Source: Dallia pectoralis
Taxonomy: Eukaryota; Chordata; Actinopteri; Esociformes; Umbridae
NCBI GenBank assembly: GCA_029465975.1
Contig: CM055742.1
Location: 9,867,030-9,931,029 of the forward strand
Direction of reading: 5' to 3'
Length of the DNA stretch: 64,000 bases
A model generated the notes under the pieces. The model was not told the origin of the DNA, made no database searches, and was given only the letters and a program-made list of their open reading frames with translations. Shown here one piece after another: positions 1 to 14,260 of the stretch. A program made the translations under genes and the position numbers. Positions within the stretch are counted from its first letter, which is position 1. Each line of letters begins with the position of its first letter.

Positions 1-3000
1 GGTTGCACCTGCTACCGGCCGGTCAGAGGATTTGAGGGAGTGCAGGGCGGCGTGGAGAGGACTGGCTGCGCTCGATTCACCCGAGCCACCGGGGAGTTGG
101 AGAATGCCATACGGGTTCTGTCGAAAGTACCGAACACAGGAGGCACGTTCTCACTAGTTTTCTCTCTCCTTCCCTCTCTCTCTTTCACTCTTTTTCTTTC
201 ACCCCACCGTCGACTCTCCTCATCTGTTACTTCCCTATGCCATTCACTGTTTTGCTCCCTTGTTGCTATTTATCTTGCTCTCTTTCTGTGGCACTCTCTC
301 TCTCTCTCTCGATCTCTTTCACTCTCTCTGCTCCTGTTTTCAGAGAATAGCTGATGTCATGGCTGTAGCGGTCTGGTCTTTGAAAAGCCTGCCTGGCCTG
401 TTTTTCAGAACCCTTTTGATAAAACGGCCACAAATTGATCTCCAATTCAGCAACTCAATGACCATTTTATTCAGTCTCCATTATCGTAGACAGTTAAGGC
501 ACATATTTCGAACCCATCTTCAAATATACAGTCTAATTACTAAGCGGATTTAACTAAAGTGCATCGTCCATTTCTGTAACTATGTTCTTTTTCTGGAATC
601 GTAACACTGAAGGTTCCATGTCTTGGACCACAGAGGGCCACTATCAGAGTAAGCGGCTCAGCGTTGCCCTTTGACCTTTGATAGCAGGATTAAATAGTCA
701 CAAAAGGCTAAATCAAGGGAGATTGGCCTCAGGTCTGGTGTTCACAGCCTGTGGGTTGCATTCCATTCCAAAAAAGTGTATCGCTACCGTACTTCCTCTC
801 TACTTTGCCTATATAGATCTAATATGATACGGATAGGTCTAAGCAACAGCTGCTCCAGTGATAAACGTTTCTCTGAGAAGTCCTTGCCCACTGCAATTAG
901 TGGATCTTCGGTGACAGTTTGAGCAGAGGTGATGGTCTGAGCAGAGGTGCCTTGGATGACTTGGGATGACAAAAAAAAGGAGTCAATAGGATAGGAATGG
1001 GACACAGTCGTGCTTGACTGCCATACGGCGCGACAGAGGGAGCGGGAGGAAGGGATCCGTCCAATACGCTAGTATGCAGTGTTCAGATTACGGAAGTCCC
1101 ACGGCTGAGTTCTCCACGACAATGACACCTATTAACCTTTCCCCTCAGGCGTGGGGATATGAGACGGTGGGTGTGGCGCAAATGGCTTCCTGTTCCCTAC
1201 TTACGACCCGGACTCCGGTTGAAACTAGTGCCGTTCCTATGGTTTAGGACGCCACCTGAGAATCAGACGTTACTTTCACAGCATCAGACGGGGTGGATGT
1301 CACCCGAACACAGACAAATCCTCTCTGGACACCAGCTCAGTTCCCTCAATATAGTGGGACTATTGTATCGCTCTAAAGTGCTTCGGAGTGAACGACGAAG
1401 TTGCAGTCGGTCTGACTTGGCCTCTCCCTCCAGAAACAGCCATCGCTGAGTCAAGAATATCCTATTTTTTACGCTTTAAATCAGTTGTATGCTGTGGGAC
1501 AGCATATCAGACTGCATCTGTTAGCTTTGCAGTGTGTACATTTATGAGGTGGTTCGAAGTACGAATTCACATTTCTTTTTAAATGTGAAAACTCCCTCCA
1601 CAGGTTTATTTTAAGTTTCCTGAGCCGGGGTAATAGTTTCTGAGGATCATCTGAGTTAAAGGTCTCTCTGAAAATCCACAGCAATATTGGGCCTCCAGAA
1701 AGGTTTGTGACCTGACTGGGGCCCTAGACAGGAAGTTAAAAAACATTTAAGATCATGGAGGAAGGCCTTAATGACAGTATTCAATGCATACATCAATCAC
1801 TCTGTCTGTTTCGATCTGTCTCTATCTCTCTATCTGTTTGTTTTTATCTGTTTATGTCTCTCTATCTCTCTCTCTGTCTGACTGACTCGGTGTCTTCCAG
1901 TGCTCTGAAAGCACCTGTCGGAATGGTACTTCAACTGCCAGATAATTCTTGCCAATCTAAAAGAGTTCCCTGATGTAGGAGCTGGTGGGTGGGTGAAATA
2001 AGGGTCTTTCAGCTCCATCATCCCCCCCCCTTGTCATCCCTTAACCCCTACACCGGTTATGTGTGAATGTGTTATGTCCTAAGTCGCCAAGAAGCTTAGA
2101 CCAGAACCACAGACAGGTTGGATCCCTTTATGAGGCATAAGGTGGTGTTGCCTGGATACGGATCCGTCAGTCGGAACCAGGGCCGTGGTGCAAGGGATTC
2201 TGGGAGAGGTTGGGCACGTTTCACGAAGTACTAATGTCATAGTGTTCACAACTTACCCTCGGAACTGTGTTGCGTGAGAACATGTTCCCACGTATGACAT
2301 CGATATCCCACTACACATCCCCAAGTGCTCGGTGTCAATGGGATGCTGTTCACATCATGACTGTCCTATTGAACGACATATTGGATTGTGTAATTGACAT
2401 TTTTCAGAGAACCTTCATAGATCGTTGACTGTGAACTGCAGCTCTGTATGCGAAGTGACATACGCATATATGCTTCGCTGTTTTGATTTGGTTTGTGTGG
2501 ATACAGCTGTTCGCCAATGTTATATTGAACATATAGAATGAACCAAAAGGTGGCATATTCTTATTTTAACCGGGTACTAGCATTTTTTGGACTACCATAC
2601 TCCCTGTGTATTGTCTGGTAACGGCACTCCTGACAGACAGACAGACGAGATCCTGGCTCCAGCCACTTATCGGTTTTGTATGACCAGAGAACCAGGATGG
2701 TGTTCCTTATTAACCGTGGATCCTGTGACGAACATAAATTCGACCACGGAATTATAGAATGGTATGAAGCCAATCACATAGAACGCTCACCACAATCTTT
2801 TCTGGGATATCTACTCGTACGGCGAAATCTATCGTCCCTGGTGACAATAAAACACTGTGGCATTTATTTTTGTTTGGTCACGGCTAAACCGAGGCCACAT
2901 GGGGCATGGCTTTTTGACCAGGGCCTATGTAGTGGGTTGGGACGGCCACAGTAGCTGTAATGTGTCCAGCACGTTGCTCCTGTCCTTATTATAACCCCTT

Positions 3001-5335
3001 ACTTAGCTGGGAATGGCTTGACTCATATTGGTGTTGATAACGAATTGGGTGTTGAAACCCTGCAGGAGAGACACATCAATGCGCCACGTCTAGTCTTGAG
3101 TGGCTCATAGTTCCGTGTGTGTGTATGTGTGTGTGAGTGTGTGTATGTGTGTGTGTGTGAGTGTCTGTGTGTGTGTGCGTGTGTGGGAGCCTGCGTAAGC
3201 TTTTTATAAATAGTTATCGCTGCTCCTTTGACGAATTCTTTAGCTGTCTGCATCCATACTTGGCAAATTGCTTCTCCCACCCACTTTTGACTTAAAGTCT
3301 CTACCTGCATGCCAATCATTGTAAAATGTGAAATTTGTGTTTTAATGCTGTGTGATAATTCTGCACCACCATGGATATATAATCAATGAGCTCTTGACGT
3401 GTCTCTTGACGGCGCCAGTGATTTACATGGCAGTGCAATTGCATTTCCATTTTTGAAGTACTTTATTTTCTACTTGTTGTTAGGGGAACAAATCTGCATA
3501 CTGCCTTCTGGTGCCGGTCAGATGAATATTACCACAACGGATTGATAATCCATCCAGGTGCTGTGGATTGAATAATGGGATGCCTCCTTAACCCATAGCC
3601 GAGGTTCTACCTAGTCCACTTTAAAGTGGTGGCGTTTCATAGCTAAGCCCATGGATCTGAAGGATTTGATCTGTGAGATCCTGCCTGGGCTTTGTTGTCA
3701 ACACTTGGCGATAGTGATTCAGCTGTTGCCAGCTCTGTTGCTAGGAATCGTCTCGTTGTCAGCATCTATTAGCATCAGGGTAACTTGCTGGAGGTGTTAG
3801 TTTGTTTAGTGTACGCCGGGTAATAATTCAAACACGGACACAAATGATAAGTGGTTACTTTATGTCGGAGCATGAAGGAGATGAAAACGGCAATTAAAGT
3901 GCACTTGAAATGAGCATCAGCGAGTACTTTTACTTTATATATGGTCGTCTTTCCAACAAGCACATGGACAAACAATATCCGACTGGGACAGGCCAAATCC
4001 ATGGTCACTTCAACCTTGTCCAGTTCACTCAGTTTCTGTTCAAGCACAGAATTGTGTAGGGAACCAATTTGCATTCTAAATCGCTGTGCAACGCATTTAA
4101 TATAATTCAGCGCGTTGTTGTTATATAACAAAGTATAGAGGTGGAGTTGGTTTATATGCAAACTAGTTGCTGCAATAAATCTAGCTTTCACGGAGAAGAA
4201 AGTCACTGTGTGGCTCCAATTCATAATACGGGCATGTAAGAGTTGGGCGCTGTAAAGATAACTTAACATGTATGTATAGTATGGTACATCCCATGCCGGA
4301 CATTACAGCCCCCTATACCTGAACTTATGCAAAGCCTGTACGTTATCCAGACTGCTACGGTGTTAATTATTAAACAATATGTCTTATAGCCTCTTAAAGC
4401 AGTGGTTAGAGAACGATGTGTTTCTCCTATCATGAATTATTCATAGCCACGGTCTTACATGCACCAATAGGGAAGCGCTGCTCTCATCTCCCTGACAACA
4501 ATATGAAGGCCTCTCCATTTGTCTTGTCATCCTGTTCTGGGGCAGAACACACACACCATCAGGGACCATGCGGGGCGTCAGTGTGCCTCCCGTCAACACC
4601 AATACTGCAACACTTGAACGGATCCCCACCGGAAGGTCGTCCGGTCCTTCTAGTGGGCAGGAGTCTGTTAAAAGGGAAACCTCAGCAGTTGTCCACGGTT
4701 GCATTAAGTGACCAATGAAAAGATACCTCACCCCCCCAAAGCACCCTCTCCCCATCTGTTTTCTTTCACACCCACTAATGTAGAAATAGTGTGGTCGACA
4801 AGAGCTAGCCAAGTATGGTCATGTGTCTGTGGCGATTGAGGGAAATGGACAAGGAAGCAAGGAAAGGAAGATGTATTGCAACTTTGGAGTTTTTTCAAAC
4901 GTTCGCCTGGAACTTTGTATTGGGGCCAAACCCCCTAGGAGGTCATTGATGTGTGACCCCGGTGAAGGAAGCAACTGTGCTAATAAATTTACGATTGTGC
5001 AGTCCCAACTTCTTGTTTCAGACTAGGTCAATAATTAATCAGTATCGGCTCCCTCATCAGTGTCTGAAGTGTTTTTAATTGAACTCATTGAAGGCGTTCA
5101 TAAATTAAACTCACAGAACATGTCTCAGACCAGCAGGGAGACAAAGTTGATGTCATCGTTGTGTGTTAGCGTGTGTCCGTCGCTACGTCTGTTTCTGTCT
5201 GTTTTAGCGTAGCTGTGTGAAGGCCTGGGATGACCCAGCTGATGAATGTGAGGTGCAAATACCTCGGGTCACGTCACTGGTCTGGGAATAGCCGGCTGGG
5301 ATAGAGCGAATGGTGGTGTGTGGTAGGAGTGTTTT

Positions 5336-5336
<1 letters not shown>
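1..5336. other. no gene recognised (upstream/intronic)
   Basis: The first 110 bases are GC- and CpG-rich; TC-rich runs lie at 150..345 and 1790..1885. The longest open frame (3775..4269, minus) has ordinary composition, no homology I recognise and no splice signals. Could be far-upstream sorbs2 intron or intergenic DNA. Confidence 0.6.

Positions 5337-5418
<82 letters not shown>
5337..5418. repeat. (GT)41 microsatellite
   Basis: About 82 bases of uninterrupted GT. Other shorter GT/CA microsatellites lie at 3117..3185, 7777..7831, 21944..21971, 30154..30177, 31844..31869, 52234..52315 and 53329..53348. Confidence 0.98.
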
Positions 5419-5420
<2 letters not shown>

Positions 5421-6565
5421 GCATGTCTGTTTCACAATAGTTCTCATCACTGCTTTGCCCTAACCCGAGAGCTCTCCCTCCCTAACTCTAACTTGCTGTT
5501 GTTTTCCCTCTGTCTGGGTTCAATGTGCTAACCAGGAACGGACGGACTAGGATCTGATTTCTGTGGAGGACCGCAGAATCTTCTACAACAAGGGAAGAAG
5601 ACAGGTGACCTTAGAGGAGAGCCAGAGACGGAGAGGTGTCGTGGACATTTAACTCTCCCATACCCGTCCCTCGAGAATAAGTCTCCCGGCTTGTGCTTTT
5701 TATATGACGGTAAGATGTTTTTTTTGTCGACCCTTTGACCTGCCATGAAAGGTCATTGTTTTTTCATATTGGGCTTTGGTTGAATGGATATGAGTGTGCA
5801 ACTACTGGGAGTTTTACCAGTCGTATGAAATCAATAATCGTACAATTAGCTCAATTAGTCAGGTCAGGTGCAAATGTGTGCAATTTTTGTAGATGTTTGT
5901 GGTCAGGCTAAAGACCTATACAAGACTTTTAGACGCCCCTCCCAATCTTGATAGTGTTTTTTAGAAATTGAACAACTTTCCCCAATGAGCTTATATAGGT
6001 GTTTGCGATGTTAAAGCTAATTTGCTGATATTCTAAACATTTTCCCATGGAGCTGGGAACAGCTTTTATCAATGTGGCTATATACCGTATATTCTTTCTC
6101 TGTTGGAACATAATTCACATCACCACCACCTCCAAGCACACCACTCTAGCCAAACCCAACACAGGGCAGAAGAGAAACGGTGTACAATTAAACCAAGTTC
6201 TCTTTCCAAACCATGAGCTCCAAAAATGGATCAACAAAATGCTTTACACTGCCTCTGCAAGAAAATGGCAGACCAAAAGCCCAAGCCCCTAAAATAGTTT
6301 AGTCCGAAAAACAATAATGTGCTCAGTTTTTCTCATCTACCATCTTTCCCGCCCGTCGACCTGTCAGTTCTCATCACATTAACAGACTCATTGGTCTGAG
6401 CCAATTCGCTGTCGGGAACCACAATGTGTCATCATATCAAAAACACAATATGGCTAAAAGAAGGAGGAAGAAGAGAGTGTGGATGACTGACAGATATACT
6501 GTGTGTATATTACTACAGGGACCCATGTTAGAAAATAACCAAAACCAACCAACCAACCTTTCTCC

Positions 6566-7567
6566 CCCACCCTTGACCCATCTCTCACCCTCACTTCCTC
6601 TCACCCTTGACCCATCTCTCTCTCTCACTTTCTCACTCCCTCACCCTTGACCCATCTCTCTCTCTCACTTTCTCCCTCCCTCACCCTTGACCCATCTCTC
6701 TCTCTCACTTTCTCTCACCCTTGACCCATCACTCTCTCACTTTCTCCCTCCCTCACCCTTGACCCATCTCTCTCTCACTTTCTCTCACCCTTGACCCCTC
6801 TCTTTCTCACTTTCTCCCTCCCTCACCCTTGACCCATCTCTCACCCTCACTTTCTCCCTCCCTCACCCTTGACCCATCTCTTTCTCTCACTTTCTCCCTC
6901 CCTCACCCTTGACCCATCTCTCTCTCACTTTCTCTCACCCTTGACCCATCTCTCTCTCTCACTTTCTCCCTACCCTCACCCTTGACCCATCTCTCTCTCT
7001 CACTTTCTCCCTCCCTCACCCTTGATCCATCTCTCTCACTCTCCCTCACCCTTGACCCATCTCTCACCCTCACTTTCTCCCTCCCTCACCCTTGACCCAT
7101 CTCTCTCTCTCACTTTCTCCCTCCCTCACCCTTGACCCATCTCTTTCTCTCACTTTCTCCCTCCCTCACCCTTGACCCATCTCTCACCCTCACTTTCTCT
7201 CACCCTTGACCCATCTCTCACCCTCACTTTCTCCCTCCCTCACCCTTGACCCATCTCTTTCTCTCACTTTCTCCCTCCCTCACCCTTGACCCATCTCTCA
7301 CCCTCACTTTCTCTCACCCTTGACCCATCTCTCACCCTCACTTTCTCCCTACCCTCACCCTTGACCCATCTCTCTCTCTCTCTCACTTTCTCCCTCCCCC
7401 ACCCTTGACCCATCTCTCACCCTCACTTCCTCTCACCCTTGACCCATCTCTCACCCTCACTTTCTCCCTCCCTCACCCTTGACCCATCTCTTTCTCTCAC
7501 TTTCTCTCACCCTCACCCTTGACCCATCTCTCTCTCACTTTCTCCCTCCCTCCCTCACCCTTGACCC
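6566..7567. repeat. pyrimidine-rich minisatellite (ctcacccttgacccatctctc)
   Basis: Irregular tandem copies of a core cacccttgacccatctctc, alternating with tctctcactttctccctccc. The effective period varies from about 27 to 55 bases because the TC runs differ in length. Almost no purines on the + strand apart from the ttgaccca core. Confidence 0.95.
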
Positions 7568-8091
7568 TACTCTCTGCCTTATTTTTACTCCCCCGTTTCA
7601 TTTGGCATGTCTCTATCTCCCATCTTCATGGCACTTCTGCTCAGTTCCCTGTACACTCGGTTCTTTCTTTCCTTACCCTTGGTCTCTTTTTCCCCTATAC
7701 AATGATTTGTCCACTATGGTCCAGTCTCCGAGGTGTTGTGGAATGTCACCCTGACCCCCAAACCCCAGAGTAGAGTGCTCGCACACGCACACGCTCGCAC
7801 ACGCGCACACGCACACACACACACACACACAGTGATGCTTTGTTGTGTCCCCTTTGGTGAACGAGGCTGAGACATTTATTAGCTACTTCTCTCTTTCGAG
7901 TGTGTGTTTCACCATACAGGTTTGTGTGTGCGGGACAGTGTCCACACTGGCCAATCGATAGTGCTAATGGTGAATGGGTGGAATGTGTTTGGGTTTTGGT
8001 GAGAGGGAGAGTTATTGTCCAAAAAAACAGATCTTGACTGTCTGTCTGACGATCGAGAGGGATCTGTTGAAGTATTCACAGATGTGTCATG

Positions 8092-8378
8092 TGCCAGAAT
8101 CAGAATCAGATTTATTCGCCAACTCTGTTAACACACACAAGGAATGTCTTCTGACCCCCAGCTGCAGCATTTAAAACACACATTTAAAAACGTACACGAA
8201 CAGTGCAAACGGAGCAAAACACAAACAGTCCGACAAGAGAGTCCATGCATAGCTGGCGTATGTACTGGAAATAGGTCCCTAATGTTTAGCATCGCCTCAT
8301 CTTGAGACAGAACACACACAACACTGTGCAGCTCCGGGTCAAGGCAGCCATCTTGAACGGCGCCAGGATCGTAAACTA
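8092..8378 (-). mobile_element. probable LINE/SINE 3' fragment
   Basis: cagaatcagaatcagatttattcgcc and acacacaaggaat resemble the common fish retroposon tail (agaatcag...tttatt.gccaa...acaaggaat). The right side is lost in the assembly gap. Family not determined. Confidence 0.4.
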
Positions 8379-8878
8379 NNNNNNNNNNNNNNNNNNNNNN
8401 NNNNNNNNNNNNNNNNNNNNNNNNNNNNNNNNNNNNNNNNNNNNNNNNNNNNNNNNNNNNNNNNNNNNNNNNNNNNNNNNNNNNNNNNNNNNNNNNNNNN
8501 NNNNNNNNNNNNNNNNNNNNNNNNNNNNNNNNNNNNNNNNNNNNNNNNNNNNNNNNNNNNNNNNNNNNNNNNNNNNNNNNNNNNNNNNNNNNNNNNNNNN
8601 NNNNNNNNNNNNNNNNNNNNNNNNNNNNNNNNNNNNNNNNNNNNNNNNNNNNNNNNNNNNNNNNNNNNNNNNNNNNNNNNNNNNNNNNNNNNNNNNNNNN
8701 NNNNNNNNNNNNNNNNNNNNNNNNNNNNNNNNNNNNNNNNNNNNNNNNNNNNNNNNNNNNNNNNNNNNNNNNNNNNNNNNNNNNNNNNNNNNNNNNNNNN
8801 NNNNNNNNNNNNNNNNNNNNNNNNNNNNNNNNNNNNNNNNNNNNNNNNNNNNNNNNNNNNNNNNNNNNNNNNNNNNNN
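8379..8878. other. assembly gap of 500 N
   Basis: Exactly 500 unresolved bases, adjoining a CA-rich array on the right. The round number suggests a placeholder; the real length is unknown. Confidence 0.99.
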
Positions 8879-10317
8879 ACACACACACACACACACACAT
8901 ACACCCAGACATGCCCCACATGCAGGCGTAACAGAGACACACACACACACACACACACACTAACACACACATACACCCAGACATGCCCCACATGCAGGCG
9001 TAACAGAGACACACACACACACACACACACACACCCAGACATGCCCCACATGCAGGCGTAACAGAGACACACACACACACACACACACCCAGACATGCCC
9101 CACATGCAGGCGTAAGAGACACACACACACACACACACCCAGACATGCCCCACATGCAGGCGTAACAGAGACACACACACACACACACACCCAGACATGC
9201 CCCACATGCAGGCGTAACAGAGACACACACACACACACCACACACACACCCAGACATGCCCCACATGCAGGCGTAACAGAGACACACACACACAGACATG
9301 CACCCAGACATGCCCCACATGCAGGCATAACATGCAGACACACACACACACACCCACACACACCCAGACATGCCCCACATGCAGGCATGCCCCACATGCA
9401 GGCGTATGCACAGAGACACACACACACACACCCACACACACCCAGACATGCCCCACATGCAGGCAGTAACTTTCTGCAGAGACACACACACACACACCCA
9501 CACACACCCAGACATGCCCCACATGCAGGCGTAACAGAGACACACACACACACACCCACACACACCCAGACATGCCCCACATGCAGGCGTAACAGAGACA
9601 CACACACACACACACACACTAACACGCACACACACACACCCAGACATGCCCCACATGCAGGCGTAACAGAGACACACACACACACCCAGACATGCCCCAC
9701 ATGCAGGCGTAACAGAGACACACACACACACACACACACTAACACGCACATACACCCAGACATGCCCCACATGCAGGCGTAACAGAGACACACACACACA
9801 CACACACACACACCCAGACATGCCCCACATGCAGGCGTAACAGAGACACACACACACACACACACACTAACACGCACACACACACACCCAGACATGCCCC
9901 ACATGCAGGCGTAACAGAGACACACACACACACACCCAGACATGCCCCACATGCAGGCGTAACAGAGACACACACACACACACACACACACGCCCCACAT
10001 GCAGGCGTAACAGAGACACACACACACACACACCCAGACATGCCCCACATGCAGGCGTAACAGAGACACACACACACACACACACACACTAACACGCACA
10101 TACACCCAGACATGCCCCACATGCAGGCGTAACAGAGACACACACACACACACACACACACTAACACGCACATACACCCAGACATGCCCCACATGCAGGC
10201 GTAACAGAGACACACACACACACACACACACACTAACACGCACATACACCCAGACATGCCCCACATGCAGGCGTAACAGAGACACACACACACACACACA
10301 CACACTAACACGCACAT

Positions 10318-10413
<96 letters not shown>
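8879..10413. repeat. compound minisatellite: (AC)n plus 35-bp core
   Basis: Roughly two dozen copies of a core reading cccagacatgccccacatgc then aggcgtaacagagac, separated by (CA)n runs of varying length, some with ctaacacgcacatacac inserts. It ends in about 95 bases of near-pure (CA)n (10318..10413). The core is the stable part and the CA run the variable part. Long Cys/Val/Leu-rich frames on the minus strand are repeat translation, not genes. Confidence 0.97.
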
Positions 10414-10416
<3 letters not shown>

Positions 10417-11730
10417 GGTCAGCAACAACAACCACAGGCATACACTACAAACATACTGTAATTCTGTTACTTACAGTTAGCTAAGAGGGCTTCCCTAACA
10501 GCTTAACCTTTTCAGCTTGTCGCTATTTAGCGATGGCAATGTAAATAGCTGTATAAATGCCTGTAACAAGAGCTAACGTAACACATTTAAAGTCAACCAC
10601 AACATGTATTTCCCCCAGCGCCAAGCTAGCTGTTTCCTTCTTACTACTACATAGTGACACCTATTAGCCGTTAGCATCTGCATCGGCGTGTTTCAGATAA
10701 CGAGTCTCTCCTGTCTGCTGTTCGATGACTCCTCTGGCCCCCTCAAGAGCTTTTCAGCGTTCCGACATTTCACATGCGGTCTTCGATCCAAAGCCGAACA
10801 CCCAATTAACAGACGGCGCTCGCACTTCCACTTCCTCCGCATCGTCTGTCATCTACGCAAGTAGGAAATGTCAGGCCAATTAAATAGATGTCAGGTTGGA
10901 TTCACCGGAGATGGAAAGACACAATAAAAGCCAGGGCTTTTTGACCACAGGCCTGGAGACACACAAGTACTGACGCTTTTCTTTTTCTATCTGCTCGCTT
11001 GTCAATCGGTTGATTCGTACCACTAATTAGCCAGCGATTACGACTCAGTTCCTACTTAGGAGGGTAATGGAAATGCAAAAAGGTTGAAGTGCCCTCATAT
11101 TCTAGGTCAGAGTCTGTCCAAGAGAATACCATAACATATTTCATTTTCAGTTGAATTGCTTTATTTCCTCCCCTAGAAACCCAATGATCTTTCTGAGCGG
11201 TGGCCTCTTTTCAAGGTCCTTCTTAAATGCTTGGCAGTGACTTGATGTCCTCGAAGAAACTCTGTCCATAGCCTGCCAGGAAATCCTGCTGTTTTGAGTA
11301 GAGCGTCTCGACAAAGGGACGCTCTGGCGTGGCAGATGAAGGAACTGCTTTGACAGATTTTGTTCGCCCCACGCTGTCACCGTCACGTTGGGAACTGTCA
11401 CATTCCACAGAAAGTTGAAAATGAAATGGTTGCTTGAATGTGTATGACAGGCTAGACCAGCGGTTGACACAGACTGAGACAGATCTGTGAAATACTCTAA
11501 CCGATATGCCTCCTCCATCATGTCTGGGACGGTTCGTTTACCTCACGGGACCACAACACATGGTATGAAATAATATGTTGGCTCGTGTTTGTTGTGGTGA
11601 CTGAGTTGTAGAAAACTGTTGATGTACATAACTTGAAAGTGTTGAAAGTCTTGAAAACCAAAGTTATTTGTCACATGCGATTTACATGTGGGCGTTGCTT
11701 CCTCAATTTCACTTCCACTGTCGTCACTGC
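10414..11730. other. no gene recognised
   Basis: Unique-looking AT-rich DNA between two arrays. A minus-strand frame (11147..11521, 124 codons) is not recognised and lacks supporting signals. Confidence 0.6.
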
Positions 11731-12590
11731 CATCATGCCGTCATCCCATCATGCCGTCATCCCATCATCCCATCATGCCATCATCCCATCATGCCGTCAT
11801 CCCATCATGCCATCATCCCATCATGCCATCATCCCATCATGCCATCATCCCATCATGCCATCATCCCATCATGCCGTCATCACATCGTGCCGTAATCCCA
11901 TCATGCCGTCATCACATCATGCCGTAATCCCATCATGCCGTCATCACATCATGCCGACATCCCATCATGCAATCATCCCATCATGCAATCATCACATCAT
12001 GCCGTCATCACATCATGCCGTCATCACATCATGCCGTCATCCCATCATGCCATCATCCCATCATGCCGTCATCACATCGTGCCGTAATCCCATCATGCCG
12101 TCATCACATCATGCCGTAATCCCATCATGCCGTAATCCCATCATGCCGTCATCACATCATGCCGTCATCCCATCATGCAATCATCCCATCATGCAATCAT
12201 CACATCATGCCGTCATCCCATCATGCCGTCATCACATCATGCCGTCATCCCATCATGCCGTCATCCCATCATGCCGTCATCACATCATGCCGTCATCCCA
12301 TCATGCCATCATCCCATCATGCCGTCATCACAACATGCCGTCATCACATCATGCCGTCATCCCATCATGCCGTCATCACATCATGCCGTCATCACATCAT
12401 GCCGTCATCCCATCATGCCGTCATCACATCATGCCGTCATCCCATCATGCCGTCATCACATCATGCCGTCATCACATCATGCCGTCATCACATCATGCCG
12501 TCATCACATCATGCCGTCATCTCATCATGCAATCATCCCGTCATGCAATCATCACATCATGCCGTCATCACATCATGCCGTCATCCCATC
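11731..12590. repeat. 16-bp minisatellite (atcatgccgtcatccc)
   Basis: About 54 copies of a 16-base unit. Variants are concentrated at two positions (ccg/cca/caa and tccc/tcac). Three units make 48 bases, giving the 16-residue periodic frames seen in all + frames; these are not genes. Confidence 0.97.
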
Positions 12591-12729
12591 CCACCATCCA
12601 ACAAGCCTCGTACTGTCACCTGGTCATGCAAACAGCATTAAAAAGCTACACAGGCAGACAGTCTGGTCACTAAGTTAGGTCATGTGCATTTTTTGTTAAA
12701 GACCACCTGTAAACCACTGTTCTTTCTCA

Positions 12730-13086
12730 ATCTCTGTCTTCCTCTCTCTCTCTCTTTCTCTCTGTCTCTCTGTCACCCTATCTTTTTCACTCGGTTTTGA
12801 CTCTGTCTGTCTTTCGCTCTCTGTTTGTCCATTTATATCTGTGTCTGCCTCTCTCTCTCTCTCTCTTTCTCTCTGTCTCTCTGTCACCCTATCTTTTTCA
12901 CTCGGTTTTGACTCTGTCTGTCTTTCGCTCTCTGTTTGTCCATTTATATCTGTGTCTGCCTCTCTCTCTCTCTCTCTTTCTCTCTGTCTCTCTGTCACCC
13001 TATCTTTTTCACTCGGTTTTGACTCTGTCTGTCTTTCGCTCTCTGTTTGTCCATTTATATCTGTGTCTGCCTCTCTCTCTCTCTTT
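12730..13086. repeat. 111-bp tandem repeat, about 3.2 copies
   Basis: The landmark tctttttcactcggttttga recurs at 12781, 12892 and 13003, an exact 111-base period. Copies are nearly identical, so the duplication is recent or homogenised. It is TC-rich. Confidence 0.95.
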
Positions 13087-13720
13087 GCCTCCCCTCTCTT
13101 AATCACCCACTGTTCTCTCCCGCGTCATGTTTCCAATCTCTCTCCCACTCTGCCATAGGTTTCCACTGTCACTCTACAATAACACTATGACACACTATGA
13201 CATTGTGTTCCTGGGCACAGAACAAACATCCCAGGTTGTCACATCCTATTGCTTCTCCTCTGCCCTACAAACACAGCGGGCCTTTGTGTTATTGTACGTT
13301 CATTAGCTTTAAACAGAGCTCTAAGACCAGAGGCTGCTGCTCGTTAGCGGTTAGCCCAAACCAATCCACTCTGACAACACCAGGGCTCTGTTATTGCCCC
13401 CTCAGAGTGTCCATCTCGATGGGGCCCAAAGTATTGGCCCGATTTACCCCCATTAACTTCTCACGGGAGGGCGATCTGCCCAGAGTTTGGACATATGCGG
13501 GAGAGGTTATTTCTATCAAGGGTCCTTTGAAACTCTCAGGTTCAGTTGATAGACAAACAGAATTTCACTGTTAGTTTCCACCTATTGTTTGTGAACCAGG
13601 TCCAGATAGCTTTTGATGAAATTCTTGTATCTCATTTTAAGTGAATGTGTTCTGAGTTCATTACTGTCATGCTGCCTGTTTATATTGGTACACAGTTTAA
13701 TCCATACGAGTCTATTGTCA

Positions 13721-14260
13721 CAGGAGTTGTCTGAATGAGTCGGGGGTTGTCTGAATGAGTCAGGGGTTGTTTGAATGAGTCGGGTTGTTTGAATGAGTCG
13801 GGGGTTGTTTGAATGAGTCGGGGGTTGTTTGAATGAGTCAGGAGTTGTCTGAATGAGTCAGGGGTTGTTTTGAATGAGTCAGGAGTTGTCTGAATGAGTC
13901 AGGGGTTGTTTGAATGAGTCAGGAGTTGTCTGAATGAGTCAGGGGTTGTTTGAATGAGTCAGGGGTTGTCTGAATGAGTCAGGGGTTGTTTGAAAGAGTG
14001 AGGGGTTGTTTGAATGAGTCAGGGGTTGTCTGAATGAGTCAGGGGTTGTTTGAAAGAGTGAGGGGTTGTTTGAATGAGTCAGGGGTTGTCTGAATGAGTC
14101 AGGGGTTGTTTGAAAGAGTGAGGGGTTGTTTCAAAGAGTCAGGGGTTGTTTGAATGAGTCATGGGTTGTTTGAATGAGTGAGGCGTGTTTTGAAAGAGTC
14201 AGGAGTGGTTTGAAAGAGTCAGGGGTTGTTTAAATGAACCATAGGTTGTTTGAATGAGAC
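13721..14260. repeat. 20-bp minisatellite (aggggttgtttgaatgagtc)
   Basis: About 27 copies of a 20-base unit. The middle copies form a 60-base higher-order pattern (tgaaagagtg / tgaatgagtc / gtctgaatgagtc), visible three times between 13981 and 14120. Confidence 0.96.

Noticed and set aside
3775..4269. 164-codon minus-strand frame
   Set aside because: No recognised family, no splice signals, ordinary AT-rich composition; a chance frame is likely.
8128..10441. Several ~495-codon Cys/Val-rich minus-strand frames
   Set aside because: Translation of (CA)n and a 35-bp core, running through the N gap.
11633..12678. His/Ser/Pro-rich frames
   Set aside because: Three-frame translation of a 16-bp minisatellite.
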